A DNA stretch of 64,000 nucleotides from Ramlibacter montanisoli (GTDB lineage: Bacteria > Pseudomonadota > Gammaproteobacteria > Burkholderiales > Burkholderiaceae_C): assembly GCF_013087525.1 (NCBI RefSeq), contig NZ_JABFCS010000001.1, forward strand, positions 4,216,001 through 4,280,000. The letters are read 5' to 3'. Below, piece after piece: positions 25,361-33,983 of the stretch. Position numbers and translations under genes: made by a program. Under the pieces are notes generated by a model. The model had not been told where the DNA came from. It was given only the letters and a program-made list of their open reading frames with translations, and ran no database searches. Within the stretch, counting starts at the first letter, position 1; every line of letters starts with the position of its first letter.

Positions 25361-25401
25361 TGTGCGTTTGCGCACCGGTTTCCTCATGTGCGTTTTCGCA
25401 C
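25361..25401. promoter_or_regulatory. Tandem GTGCG-N4-CGCAC sites upstream of the DUF4148 gene
   Basis: Two perfect 5-base inverted repeats, GTGCG-TTTG-CGCAC (25362-25375) and GTGCG-TTTT-CGCAC (25388-25401), are spaced 26 bases centre to centre. Written as TGTGC-N6-GCAC they follow the two-fold architecture of Crp-family sites. They lie between the Crp/Fnr gene stop and the DUF4148 start, the place expected for an operator of the latter. Confidence 0.55.
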
Positions 25402-25403
25402 GC

Positions 25404-26135
25404 TCAGGCCTCCAGCCGCACCTCCGTCACGATCCGCTCCAGCCGCTCCACGTCGGTCAGCACGATCCCCGTGCCGTCCTTCTCCAGCAATCCCTGCTTC
25501 GTGAGCGCGGAGAACTCGCGCGTGACCTGCTCGCGGTAGGTGCTCACCTGGCTCGCGATGTCCGCGTGCTTGGGCGCGGGGTCGATGCGGATGCGGTTGC
25601 CGCCTTGCCCGCTGGTGCGCGCAAGCCGAAGCAGTTCCGCGTGGATGCGGTTCTGCACTCCGAGCGTGCTCAGCTCGATGACGCGCTCCGACAGCAGGCG
25701 CACCAGGCCGGCGAGCCGCTGCAGCACGCGTTCGCGCACCAGCGGCTCCGCGGCGATCAGGTCGCGGAAGTGTTCGGGCGAGAGCGAGGCCACCAGCACG
25801 CTGTCCAGGGCCAGCACGTCGGCCGAGCGCGGCTTGGCGTCGATGGCCGCGAGGTCGCCGAACATTTCGCCGGCTTCCTCGTCGCGGAAGGTCACCTGCT
25901 TGCCGCCCGCCGAGAAGCTGGTGACGCGCACCCGTCCGCTCACCACGAAGTGCACGTCGCGGTCCGGGCTGTTCCGCGCCACAATCACCTGCCCGGGTTC
26001 CACGCGGCGCCAGTTGCACTGCGCGGCGAGGATCTCCAGGCGTTCCTGCGACAGGCCCTGCAGCAGGAGGACCGTCTTGAGGCCCAATGTCGAAGCTTGA
26101 ACCGTTGTCATCGCCAGTCGAGATTTGAAGTCCAT
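25404..26135 (-). CDS. Crp/Fnr-family transcriptional regulator
   Basis: This is a one-component regulator of about 235-243 residues. The N-terminal cyclic-nucleotide-binding-type beta roll spans about 25-140 (VEPGQVIVARNSPDRDVHFVVSGRVRV, EEAGEMFGDLAAIDAKPRSADV). A long dimerisation helix follows (VLQRLAGLVRLLSERVIELST), then a winged helix-turn-helix with HADIASQVSTYREQVTREFSAL. The N-terminal region lacks an FNR-type cysteine cluster. The beta-roll motif GEMFGDLAAIDAKPRSADV is similar to the phosphate-binding cassette of cAMP-binding Crp proteins. The start may be 26135 or 26111. The start region overlaps that of the divergent adenylate cyclase, which makes cAMP a plausible ligand (inference). 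Confidence 0.88.
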   Translation of the reverse strand: MDFKSRLAMTTVQASTLGLKTVLLLQGLSQERLEILAAQCNWRRVEPGQVIVARNSPDRDVHFVVSGRVRVTSFSAGGKQVTFRDEEAGEMFGDLAAIDAKPRSADVLALDSVLVASLSPEHFRDLIAAEPLVRERVLQRLAGLVRLLSERVIELSTLGVQNRIHAELLRLARTSGQGGNRIRIDPAPKHADIASQVSTYREQVTREFSALTKQGLLEKDGTGIVLTDVERLERIVTEVRLEA

Positions 26136-27772
26136 CCATCTTAGTACCCGCCGCCTGCGCCTGGCCTCCGGCCTCGTGCTGCTGTTCTACGTGCTCACGC
26201 ACCTGTCGAACCACGCGCTGGGGCTCGCGTCGCTGGCCGCCGCCGAGGCCGGCCGCCTGGTGTTCACCGCCTTCTGGCGCAACCCGGTGGTGACGGTGCT
26301 GTTCTACGGCAGCATCCTGCTGCACTTCGCGCTGGCGCTGGCGGCCGTGTACGAACGCCGCTCGCTGATGATGACCCTCACCGAGTTGCTGCGCGTGGTG
26401 CTCGGCTTCCTGGTGCCCTTCCTGCTGGCGGCGCACTTCACGCAGACGCGGCTGGTGCACGAGCTCTACGCCGTGGACGACACCTACCGCCGCAACGTGT
26501 CGCTCATGTGGTTCAACGACTACTCGAGCTGGCAGCTGACCCTGGTGACCGTGGCCTGGCTGCACGGCTGCCTGGGCATCCACTTCGCCTTCCGCCATCG
26601 CGCCGAGTACCGCCGCTGGCAGACCACCTTCGTGGTCGCCGCGACCCTGCTGGCGGTGCTCGCTGCCACCGGCTACCTGTCGATGGCGCGCGAGCTGGCG
26701 TCGCAGCCGCTCTACGTGGATGCGATCAACATGCGGCAGGTCGGCGTGCTGCAGGCCACCGCCGACTGGATCGCCTGGAGTTCGCTCGGTCTCCTGCTGG
26801 CGACGCTGCTGGCGCGCTGGCTGCGCAACGCCTGGGCGCGGCGCCGCCAGGGGATGGTGCGCATCCGCTATCCCGGCAGGACGGTGGAGGTCCCGCGCGG
26901 CTGGTCGGTGCTGGAGGCGAGCCGCGCCAACGGCATCCCGCACCTGTCGGTGTGCGGCGGCCGCGCGCGCTGCTCCACCTGCCGCATCGACGTGCAGGCC
27001 AGGCCGGGCGACCTGCCGCCGCCGCAGGGCGACGAGCTGCGCACGCTGAACCGCATCGGCGCGCTGCCCTCGGTGCGGCTGGCCTGCCAGCTGCGGCCCA
27101 CGGGCGACGTGCAGGTGCGGCCGCTGCTGTCGGTGAAGACGGCGGAGCGCGCCTTCGAGCCGCTGGGCTCGGCGATGGAGCGCGAGGTGGTGGTGCTGTT
27201 CGCGGACCTGCGCCGCTGGACCGGCCTGTCCGAGGAGCACCTGCCTTTCGACCTGGTGTACGTGCTCGATCGCTATTTCGAAGTGGTGGGCGACGCGGTG
27301 CGCGAGGCCGGCGGCATCCCCAACCAGTTCATCGGCGACAGCGTGATGGCGCTGTTCGGCATCGACACCGACCTGGCCACGGCCGCGCGCCAGGCGCTCG
27401 CGGCGGCGGCCAGCGTCGAACAGCGCATGGAGGCGCTGAACGAGACCATGCAGCACGAGTTCGGCCGGCGGCTGGACTTCGGCATCGGCATCCACGCGGG
27501 CATGGCCGCCGTGGGCACGGTGGACTACCGAGACGCGCACGCTGACGGCGGTGGGCGACGCGGTGAACACCGCCAGCCGCCTGCAGGAACTCACCAAGCA
27601 CTTCGGCGCGCACCTGGTGGTGTCGGAGGACGTGCTGCGGCACGGCGGCCGCAACCACGACGACCTGGTGCCGCACGACATCGACGTGCGCGGCCGGCGC
27701 GGCCGGCTCACGGTCTATGCGCTGCCGGCAATCCCGCGCGCGTGCAGCGAGGCCGGCACGGCAACGGTCTAG
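26125..27772 (+). CDS. CyaC-like redox adenylate cyclase: 6TM haem-type anchor + 2Fe-2S + class III cyclase (frame change)
   Basis: A six-helix membrane domain (helices about 11-33, 55-76, 86-106, 137-158, 167-187, 212-233) carries His26, His30, His67, His104, His112, His147 and His153. That includes the tetra-His set expected of dihaem-B succinate-quinone-oxidoreductase anchors. A plant-type 2Fe-2S domain follows (Cys277, Cys283, Cys286, Cys321), then a class III cyclase domain with metal Asp361 (FADLRR) and Asp405 (QFIGDSVMALFG), and GDAVNTASRLQEL near the end. This is the architecture of S. meliloti CyaC, a quinone-responsive adenylate cyclase. The frame changes near 27527-27535 (one gained or two lost bases). 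The TTG at 26125 is the best start seen. Residue 401 is Gln where many cyclases have the purine-specifying Lys, so ATP specificity is not assured. Confidence 0.88.
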
Positions 27773-27773
27773 C

Positions 27774-27792
27774 AGCCTGCGCCGCGCAGGCT
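27774..27792. terminator. Hairpin between the convergent cyclase and Bug receptor genes
   Basis: A perfect 8-base inverted repeat (AGCCTGCG / CGCAGGCT, 3-base loop) starts two bases after the cyclase stop and ends eight bases before the stop of the convergent receptor gene. It is a compact candidate bidirectional terminator without a T tract. Confidence 0.55.
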
Positions 27793-27799
27793 CCCAGCC

Positions 27800-28774
27800 T
27801 TACTGCGGTTCCAGTCCGATCTTCTTGACCAGCGCGGCGTACTTCGCCAGTTCGCTGCGGAAGGCGGCCTGCGCCTGCTCGGTGCTGCTGATCTGGATCG
27901 TGTTGCCCTGCTTGGCCATGGTTTCCTTGACCACCGGGTCGTTGAAGGCGGCCACCACGGCGTCGTGCGCCTTCTTCACGCTGGCCGGGCTCATGCCCTT
28001 GGGGCCGATCACGGCGAACCAGGCTTCCACCGCGAAATCGCGCAGGCCCTGTTCGGCGAAGGTGGGCACTTCGGGGAGGGCTTGCGTGCGCTGCGGCGCC
28101 AGCATGCCGATCGGGCGCAGCGCGCCGGTCTTGATGTGCTGCTGCACGCTGGGCAGCGCCACCGTCGCGAAGTCGATCTGGCCGCCCAGCAGGTCGGTGA
28201 CCATCGGGCCCACGCCCTTGTACGGGATGTGGCGGGCCTTGGTGCCGGTGGCGTCCAGGTAGATCTCGGTGGCCAGGTGCAGGATGGTGCCGTTGCCGCC
28301 GGAGCCGAAGTTCAGCTCGCCCGGCTTGTTCTTCAGCAGCGCGCTGAATTCGCGGCTGTTGGTGGCGCTCACCTTGGCCGGGTTCACCACCAGCACCATG
28401 GGCGTCGCGCCGACCACAGCGATCGGCGTGAAGTCGCCGGGCATGTCGAAGGGCAGCGCCTTGATCACGCTCGGGAAGATCACGACGTTGTTCGACACCA
28501 CCGACAGCGTGTTGCCGTCGGGCGCCGAGCGCGCCAGGGCCTGCAGGCCGACGATGCCGCTGGCGCCGGACTGGTTCTCGACGACCACGGACGCGTTCAG
28601 CGCCTTGGCCAGCGCCGGCGCGGCGGCGCGCGTGATCGCGTCCACGCCGGAGCCGGTGGCGTTCGGCAGGATGAACTTGACGGTGCCGCTCTGGGCGAAC
28701 ACCGGGCTGCCCGCGGCGGAAGCGGCGAGCGCCAGCAGCACGCTGCGGCGAGAGAGGGAATGATGCGATTTCAC
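27800..28774 (-). CDS. Bug/TctC-type tricarboxylate receptor (copy 1)
   Basis: This is a periplasmic solute-binding protein of the Bug family (tripartite tricarboxylate transporter receptor, PF03401), 324 residues. It has a twin-Arg-like export signal (SRRSVLLALAASAAGSPVFA). Family landmarks are VVENQSGASGIVGLQALA, GNGTILHLATEIY, IPYKGVGPMVTDLLGGQIDF and ALPEVPTFAEQGL. No TctA or TctB membrane genes are in the window, as is usual for the many orphan Bug proteins of Burkholderiales. It is 28 bases downstream of the CoA-transferase gene in the same direction. It probably delivers the acid degraded by that locus; the ligand is unknown. Confidence 0.92.
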   Translation of the reverse strand: MKSHHSLSRRSVLLALAASAAGSPVFAQSGTVKFILPNATGSGVDAITRAAAPALAKALNASVVVENQSGASGIVGLQALARSAPDGNTLSVVSNNVVIFPSVIKALPFDMPGDFTPIAVVGATPMVLVVNPAKVSATNSREFSALLKNKPGELNFGSGGNGTILHLATEIYLDATGTKARHIPYKGVGPMVTDLLGGQIDFATVALPSVQQHIKTGALRPIGMLAPQRTQALPEVPTFAEQGLRDFAVEAWFAVIGPKGMSPASVKKAHDAVVAAFNDPVVKETMAKQGNTIQISSTEQAQAAFRSELAKYAALVKKIGLEPQ

Positions 28775-28802
28775 TTCTTGTCTCCTTGGAATCCGTATTG
28801 TG

Positions 28803-30005
28803 TCAGGCGACGACGGCGCGGTCCTTCAGTCCGTCGATGTCCCGGTCGGCGAGCCCCAGCGAGCGCAGCAGTTCGCGGCTGTGCTCGCCCAGGCGGGGCG
28901 GCTGCAGGCGCACGCCGAGCCGGCTGCCGGCCATGGTGATGGGGAACAGGGTGGTCTTCACCTGCTGGCCGGCCTTGTCGCCGTCGGGCAGGGTGACGTC
29001 GGCGAGGCCGCCGGTGGCCAGCAGGTGCTCATCTTCCAGCAGGTCTTCCGGGCGGCGGATCGGCGCGAAGGGCAGGCCCGCGCGCTCCATCGCGGCTGCG
29101 AGTTCGGCGGCGCTGCGGCTGGCGAGCCGCTCGCGCAGGGTCGCGAGCAGGCGGGGCCGCTGCTGCACGCGCTGGTTGTTGGTCGCCAGTTCCGGCTCGC
29201 CCTTCAGGTCGGCAAAACCGAGCGCGTCGCAGAAGGTCTGCCACTGCGCGTCGCTGACGGCGGCCAGGAAGATCTGCTCGCCGTCCCTGACCGTGAATAC
29301 GTCGTACACGGCCCAAGGGTTGTCGCGCGCCGGCATGGGGGCGGGGTGCTTGCCGGTCATCGCGTACTGCAGCATGTGCTGCCCCATGAGGAACACGTTG
29401 TTCTCGTACAAGGCCGACTGCACCTCCATGCCGCGGCCGGTGATGCCGCGCTGGATGAGCGCGCCGAGCGCCCCGATCGCGCCGAACAGCCCGCCCATGA
29501 TGTCGTTCACGCTGGTGCCGGCGCGCAGCGGGTCGCCGGGACGGCCCGTCATGTAGGCGAGGCCGCCCATCATCTGCACCACCTCGTCCAGCGCGGTTCG
29601 GTGGTCGTAGGGACCGGGCAGGAAGCCCTTGTGGCTCACGTAGATCACGCGCGGATTCACGGCGGCGAGCGCGGCGTAGTCCAGCCCGTACTTCTCCATC
29701 GTGCCCGGCTTGAAGTTCTCCGCCACCACGTCGGCGCTCGCGCACAGCTTGCGCGCGAGCTCCGCCCCCTCGGGCCGGTGCAGGTCGATGCCGATGCTCT
29801 TCTTGTTGCGGTTGAACATGGGAAAGAACCCGGACCCCGCGCCGAGGAGGCGGCGCGTGCGGTCGCCATCGATCGGCTCGACCTTGATCACTTCCGCGCC
29901 CATGTCGGCGAGCACCATCCCGCAGGTGGGGCCCATCACCATGTGGGTGAATTCGACGACGCGCAGGCCCCTCAGGGGCTGCGGCGGGGTGTGGTTGTCA
30001 GGCAT
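28803..30005 (-). CDS. CaiB/BaiF family (class III) CoA-transferase
   Basis: The 400-residue cytoplasmic enzyme moves CoA between an acyl-CoA and a free acid through an aspartyl intermediate. The family start LRGLRVVEFTHMVMGPTCGMVLADMGAEVIKVE is followed by NRNKKSIGIDLHRPEG. The catalytic Asp168 is in GTSVNDIMGG, positioned like Asp169 of formyl-CoA transferase. The start ATG at 30005 overlaps the end of the HMG-CoA-lyase-like gene by eight bases, so both are made from one message. In this context it should activate the acid whose CoA ester is then cleaved by the lyase. Similar gene sets handle itaconate/citramalate and hydroxymethylglutarate; the substrate is not provable here. Confidence 0.92.
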   Translation of the reverse strand: MPDNHTPPQPLRGLRVVEFTHMVMGPTCGMVLADMGAEVIKVEPIDGDRTRRLLGAGSGFFPMFNRNKKSIGIDLHRPEGAELARKLCASADVVAENFKPGTMEKYGLDYAALAAVNPRVIYVSHKGFLPGPYDHRTALDEVVQMMGGLAYMTGRPGDPLRAGTSVNDIMGGLFGAIGALGALIQRGITGRGMEVQSALYENNVFLMGQHMLQYAMTGKHPAPMPARDNPWAVYDVFTVRDGEQIFLAAVSDAQWQTFCDALGFADLKGEPELATNNQRVQQRPRLLATLRERLASRSAAELAAAMERAGLPFAPIRRPEDLLEDEHLLATGGLADVTLPDGDKAGQQVKTTLFPITMAGSRLGVRLQPPRLGEHSRELLRSLGLADRDIDGLKDRAVVA

Positions 30006-30954
30006 GCGCCTCTTCCTTCTTGATGGTCTTCGGCAGGCCGGTTTTCCAGATGGTGCCGTGGGTGGGTTCCCCGGCGAGCCACTTCACCACCTTCGCGCGC
30101 AGCGCGAGCAGGCGATCGAAGTCCAGGCCGGTTTCGATTCCCATGCTGTGCAGCATGTAGGTGAGGTCCTCGGTGGACACGTTGCCGCTGGCACCCGGCG
30201 CGTGCGGGCAGCCGCCGATGCCGGCGGTGCAGGCGTCGAAGCGCGCGATGCCCAGCTGCATCGCCGCATAGACGTTGGCCAGCGCGAGGCCGCGCGTGTC
30301 GTGGAAGTGGCCGCAGACCAGGCGCTCGCCGGCAACGCGCAGCACGCGCTCGAACAGGCGCGAGACCATGGCGGGATCGGCATAGCCGACGGTGTCGGCC
30401 AGGCTGACGGCGTCGACGCCCGCGTCCAGCACCGCCTGCACCAGGCGCACCACTTCCTCGGGATCCACTTCGCCCTGGATCGTGCAGCCGAAGGCGGTGC
30501 TGATGCCGACCTCGATGCGCGTGCGCGCGCCGGTGGCGTCGCGCTCGGCGCGGATGCGCGCGATCTCGCCCACCACCTCGTCGGGCGCCTTGCGCAGATT
30601 CGCCAGGCTGTGGGCATGGCTGGCGGACAGCGGCACCAGCATCATCTCGGCGTCCGCGGCCATCGCACGCTCCGCCCCCTTGAAGTTCGGTACCAGCACG
30701 GTGGCGCGCAGCCCGGGCAGGGTTTGCGCGAAGGCCAGCACCTCGCCGGTGTCGGCCAGTTGCGGCAGCAGCTTCGGCGGCACGAAGGAGCCGACTTCGA
30801 TCTCGCGCTGGCCCGCGTCGTAGGCGTCGCGGATCCATTCGAGCTTGGCGGCGGTGGGCACGATGGTGGCGACGCTCTGCAGGCCGTCGCGCAGGCCCAT
30901 CTCGCGCACGACGGCGCGGCGCGGGAGCTTTGAAATGAGGGAAGCGGGATGCAT
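29998..30954 (-). CDS. Hydroxymethylglutaryl-CoA lyase-like enzyme
   Basis: The 318-residue DRE-TIM metallolyase is of the HMG-CoA lyase family, cleaving a 3-hydroxy-acyl-CoA to acetyl-CoA (or pyruvate) plus a keto acid. Visible catalytic elements are MGLRDGLQSV (Arg-Asp pair), VPNFKGAERA, the metal His pair in CGHFHDTRGLALAN, and the active-site Cys loop GGCPHAPGASGNVSTEDL. The loop has His where HMG-CoA lyases usually have Tyr or Phe, a possible specificity difference. It is the first gene of the minus-strand unit (lyase, CoA-transferase, receptor). It is divergent from the LysR gene across 73 bases packed with TTCC/GGAA repeats. Confidence 0.9.
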   Translation of the reverse strand: MHPASLISKLPRRAVVREMGLRDGLQSVATIVPTAAKLEWIRDAYDAGQREIEVGSFVPPKLLPQLADTGEVLAFAQTLPGLRATVLVPNFKGAERAMAADAEMMLVPLSASHAHSLANLRKAPDEVVGEIARIRAERDATGARTRIEVGISTAFGCTIQGEVDPEEVVRLVQAVLDAGVDAVSLADTVGYADPAMVSRLFERVLRVAGERLVCGHFHDTRGLALANVYAAMQLGIARFDACTAGIGGCPHAPGASGNVSTEDLTYMLHSMGIETGLDFDRLLALRAKVVKWLAGEPTHGTIWKTGLPKTIKKEEAHA

Positions 30955-30970
30955 GGAGCGAGTTTAGAAT

Positions 30971-31023
30971 TTCCGGAACGAGCCGACACCTCAATTCCGG
31001 AACTCTGAAGTTCCGATTTGGAA
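30971..31023. promoter_or_regulatory. TTCCGGAA repeat cluster in the lyase-LysR divergent promoter
   Basis: Two perfect TTCCGGAA palindromes (30971-30978 and 30995-31002, 24 bases apart) and a related TTCC-N5-GGAA (31011-31023) fill the 73-base gap. GGAAC-N6-GTTCC (30999-31014) overlaps the last two. Spacing and location fit binding of the divergently encoded LysR regulator and control of both directions. Confidence 0.65.
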
Positions 31024-31027
31024 TACC

Positions 31028-31930
31028 TTGCGCGATTTCGATCTCACGACCCTGCGCCTGTTCGTCTCCGTCTGCGAGTCGGGCAACATCGCGCGCGCCG
31101 GCGAGAAGGCGAGCATCGTCGGCTCCGCCATCAGCAAGCGGCTGGCCCAGCTGGAAGACCAGGTGGGCACGCCGCTGCTGCTGCGCAAGCGCCATGGGGT
31201 GGTGCCCACGCCGGCCGGCCAGACCCTGCTGGAACACGCGCGCGGCATGCTCGACAGCGCGGCGCGCATCGAGCGCGACATGCAGAGCTACGTGGCGGGC
31301 AGCCGCGGGCAGGTCCGTATCCTCGCCTCCGTGTCGGCGATGAGCGAGTCGCTGGCCGACGACGTCGCGGCCTTCCTGCGCCAGCCGGCGCACGCCAGCA
31401 TCCGCGTCGACCTCGAGGAGCGCGTCAGCCCGGAGATCGTGCGCGGCGTGCGCGAAGGCCTGGCCTCGCTGGGCGTCTGCTGGGACGCGACCGACCATGC
31501 GGGCCTGCAGGCGCGGCCCTACCGCCGGGACACGCTCTGCGTGGTGGTGCCCGCCGGCCACCCGCTGGCCGCGCGGCGCAAGCTGCGCTTCGCCGACACG
31601 CTGGACTACGAGCACGTGAGCCTGCCCGTGAACAGCGCGGTGCAGCTGATGCTGCAGCGGCAGGCGGCGCAGGCGGGCCGCAGCGTCAACCACCGCATAG
31701 TCGTCACCAACTTCGAGGCTGCGCTGCGCGTCGTGCACGCCGGTCTGGCGATCAGCCTGGTGCCGCGCGAGGTGGCCGAACCCGTCGCCGCGGCGATGGG
31801 GCTGCAACTCATCCCGCTGGCCGAGAGCTGGGCCCAGCGGCGTTTCATCCTCTGCTATCGCGACGCGCAGAACCTCACGCCGGCAGCCAAGCTGCTGGTG
31901 GAGCACCTGGCATCGCTCGCCCCGCCATGA
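31028..31930 (+). CDS. LysR-family transcriptional regulator
   Basis: The 300-residue regulator has an N-terminal winged helix-turn-helix (LRLFVSVCESGNIARAGEKA, SAISKRLAQLEDQVGTPLLLRKRHG) and a two-subdomain periplasmic-binding-like effector domain. The start is a TTG at 31028 (product beginning RDFDLTTLRLF), chosen because no ATG is better placed. It is divergent from the lyase/CoA-transferase/receptor unit. It overlaps the start of the aconitase-family gene by four bases (ATGA), so it probably controls both sides in response to the acid or its CoA ester. The repeat cluster in the divergent gap is its likely operator. Confidence 0.92.
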   Translation: MRDFDLTTLRLFVSVCESGNIARAGEKASIVGSAISKRLAQLEDQVGTPLLLRKRHGVVPTPAGQTLLEHARGMLDSAARIERDMQSYVAGSRGQVRILASVSAMSESLADDVAAFLRQPAHASIRVDLEERVSPEIVRGVREGLASLGVCWDATDHAGLQARPYRRDTLCVVVPAGHPLAARRKLRFADTLDYEHVSLPVNSAVQLMLQRQAAQAGRSVNHRIVVTNFEAALRVVHAGLAISLVPREVAEPVAAAMGLQLIPLAESWAQRRFILCYRDAQNLTPAAKLLVEHLASLAPP

Positions 31931-33961
31931 ATTCCACCCTCGACCTGGGCGCGCCCGCGCGCATCCTGTTCCTCGCGCAGTCCGCCGACGCGGTGCGCGC
32001 GCAGCTTCGCCGGTGCCGCGCTCACGCGCGCGCAGGCCGGGCCGCTGCGCGACGACATCTCCACCGACGAGATCACGCCGGTGCGCATCATGTCCCACTA
32101 CGACGACAGCCTCGCGCGCTTTCCCTACATCGGATTCACCACCGAAGGCGCGCGCCCGGTCGCGCCCGGCGCCGTGCAGGCCGCGGGCTTCCGCGTGGTG
32201 GTGGGCGGGCGGCGCTACGGAAAGGGCTCGTCGCGCGAGCACAGTCCCGCCGCCGAGAAGCTGGCGGGCGTGCGGCTGGTGATCGCCGAGAGCTTCGAGC
32301 GCATCTACCGGCAGAACGCGGACAACATCGGCCTGTTCACGTCCACCGACTTCGGGCTGCTCGATCGCATCGAGCGCGGTGAAGCGATCACGGTGGACGA
32401 GCTGGTGGCCGGACGCGACACGCTGGCGGCGGCCATCCTGCGCGCGGGCGGCCTGCTGCGTTTTGGACAGGCCCACCTGCGCGGCGCGCAGCCGGTCGCC
32501 GCGGGCGCCGTCGCCCGGCCCCTGACGCTGTTCGAGAAGATCGTGCAGCGCCACATGCTGCACACCCCGGTGACGCCCGACGCGCCGGCCGCCGGCGAAG
32601 GCTGCTTCGTGCGCGCCGACTGGCGCTTCATCCACGAGTACTACACGGGCATGGCCGCGCACATGCTGCACGCGACCTTCGGCCAGCCCTTGCCGCTGCA
32701 CGGCAGGGACACCATCGTGGTGTTCGAGGACCACACCTCCTACATGGAGGAGAGCCCCGCGCACGCCGGTTCGCCGCTGCTGCCCAACATGCATGCCATG
32801 TGCGAGGCGCAGCGGCGCTTCGTCGCGGATCACGCCTTGCGGCACCACCGAACGCTCACCGAGGAGGAGGCACGCGCCGACGACGGCAGCAATGCCGCGG
32901 GCATCTCGCACGCGATGATGGCGGAGCACTACGCGCTGCCCGGCCAGCTGGTGGCCGGCACCGACTCGCACACGCCGCACAGCGGCGCGCTCGGCTGCGT
33001 CGCCTTCGGCGTCGGCACCACCGACATGGCCAACGCCTTCGTCACCGGCGCGGTGCGCCTGACCATGCCGCGCGTGCTTCGCGTGGAGCTGGAGGGCGCG
33101 CTGCCGGCCGGCGTGGCTGCCAAGGACATCGTGCTGCACCTGCTGCAGCTGCCCGCCATGCGCGCCGGCAGCGGCGTCGGCAAGGTGTTCGAGTTCGGCG
33201 GGACTGTGTTGCGCGCGTTGTCCACCGACGAGCGCGCGACGCTGACCAACATGACGGCGGAGCTGGGCGGCTTGACGGGCATCGTCGAACCCGACGCGGA
33301 AACCGTGCGCTTCCTGAAGGAGCGGCGCGGCGTGGAGTTCGCGCTGGAGCCCTGGATGCGCAGCGACCAGGGCGCCCCGTACAGCGAGGTCGTGCGCGTG
33401 GACTGCAGCAGCCTGTCGCCCATGGTGGCGCGGCCCGGCGATCCCGGCAACGGCGTGCCGCTCGCGCAACTGCAGGAGAAGGTGCGCGTGGACATCGCCT
33501 ACGGCGGCTCCTGCACGGCGGGCAAGCGCGAGGACTTCGACCAGTACCACGCGGTGCTTGCCTGGGGCCTGGCCCAGGGATGGAGGGTGCCGCCACACGT
33601 GCAGCTGTTCCTGCAGTACGGGACCACGGCCGTGCGCGACTACTGCGTCGCGCGCGGCTACGACCGCACCTTCGCCGCGGCCGGTGCGCGCATCCTGCAG
33701 CCGTCCTGCGGCGCCTGCGCCAACTGCGGGCCGGGATCCTCCAGCGAGGCCGGGCAGGTGACGGTGAGCGCGATCAACCGCAACTTCCCCGGCCGCTCCG
33801 GCCCGGGCCAGGTGTGGCTGGCCAGCCCGGCGACGGTGATGGCCAGTGCCCTGGCGGGCGAGCTCTGCGCGTGGGGGGACTTGCAGGCGCGCTCCCCGCA
33901 ACCCGCCCAGGGTGTATCGTGCAGCTCGAACGTGCCGTCGCCGACGGCCGGCTCCCCTTGA
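31927..33961 (+). CDS. Aconitase-family (hydro)lyase with swivel domain first (one-base insertion)
   Basis: The protein is about 677 residues with inverted domain order. An N-terminal LeuD-like swivel domain (DDISTDEITPVRIMSHYDD, GRRYGKGSSREHSPAAEKL) is followed by a C-terminal LeuC-like 4Fe-4S catalytic domain (DSHTPHSGALGCVAFGVGTTD, GGSCTAGKREDF, PSCGACANCGPGSS). The three cluster cysteines and the Ser-Arg-Glu-His loop are present. Canonical aconitase A has the catalytic part first. The frame breaks near 31999-32012, where CAGCTTCGCC should be CAGCTCGCC; one base less joins RAQLAGAALTRAQAG. The start overlaps the LysR stop. It is predicted to add or remove water on a di- or tricarboxylic acid feeding the CoA-transferase and lyase. 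Confidence 0.85.
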
Positions 33962-33983
33962 CCAGCCCTCCCGGACCCACTGC

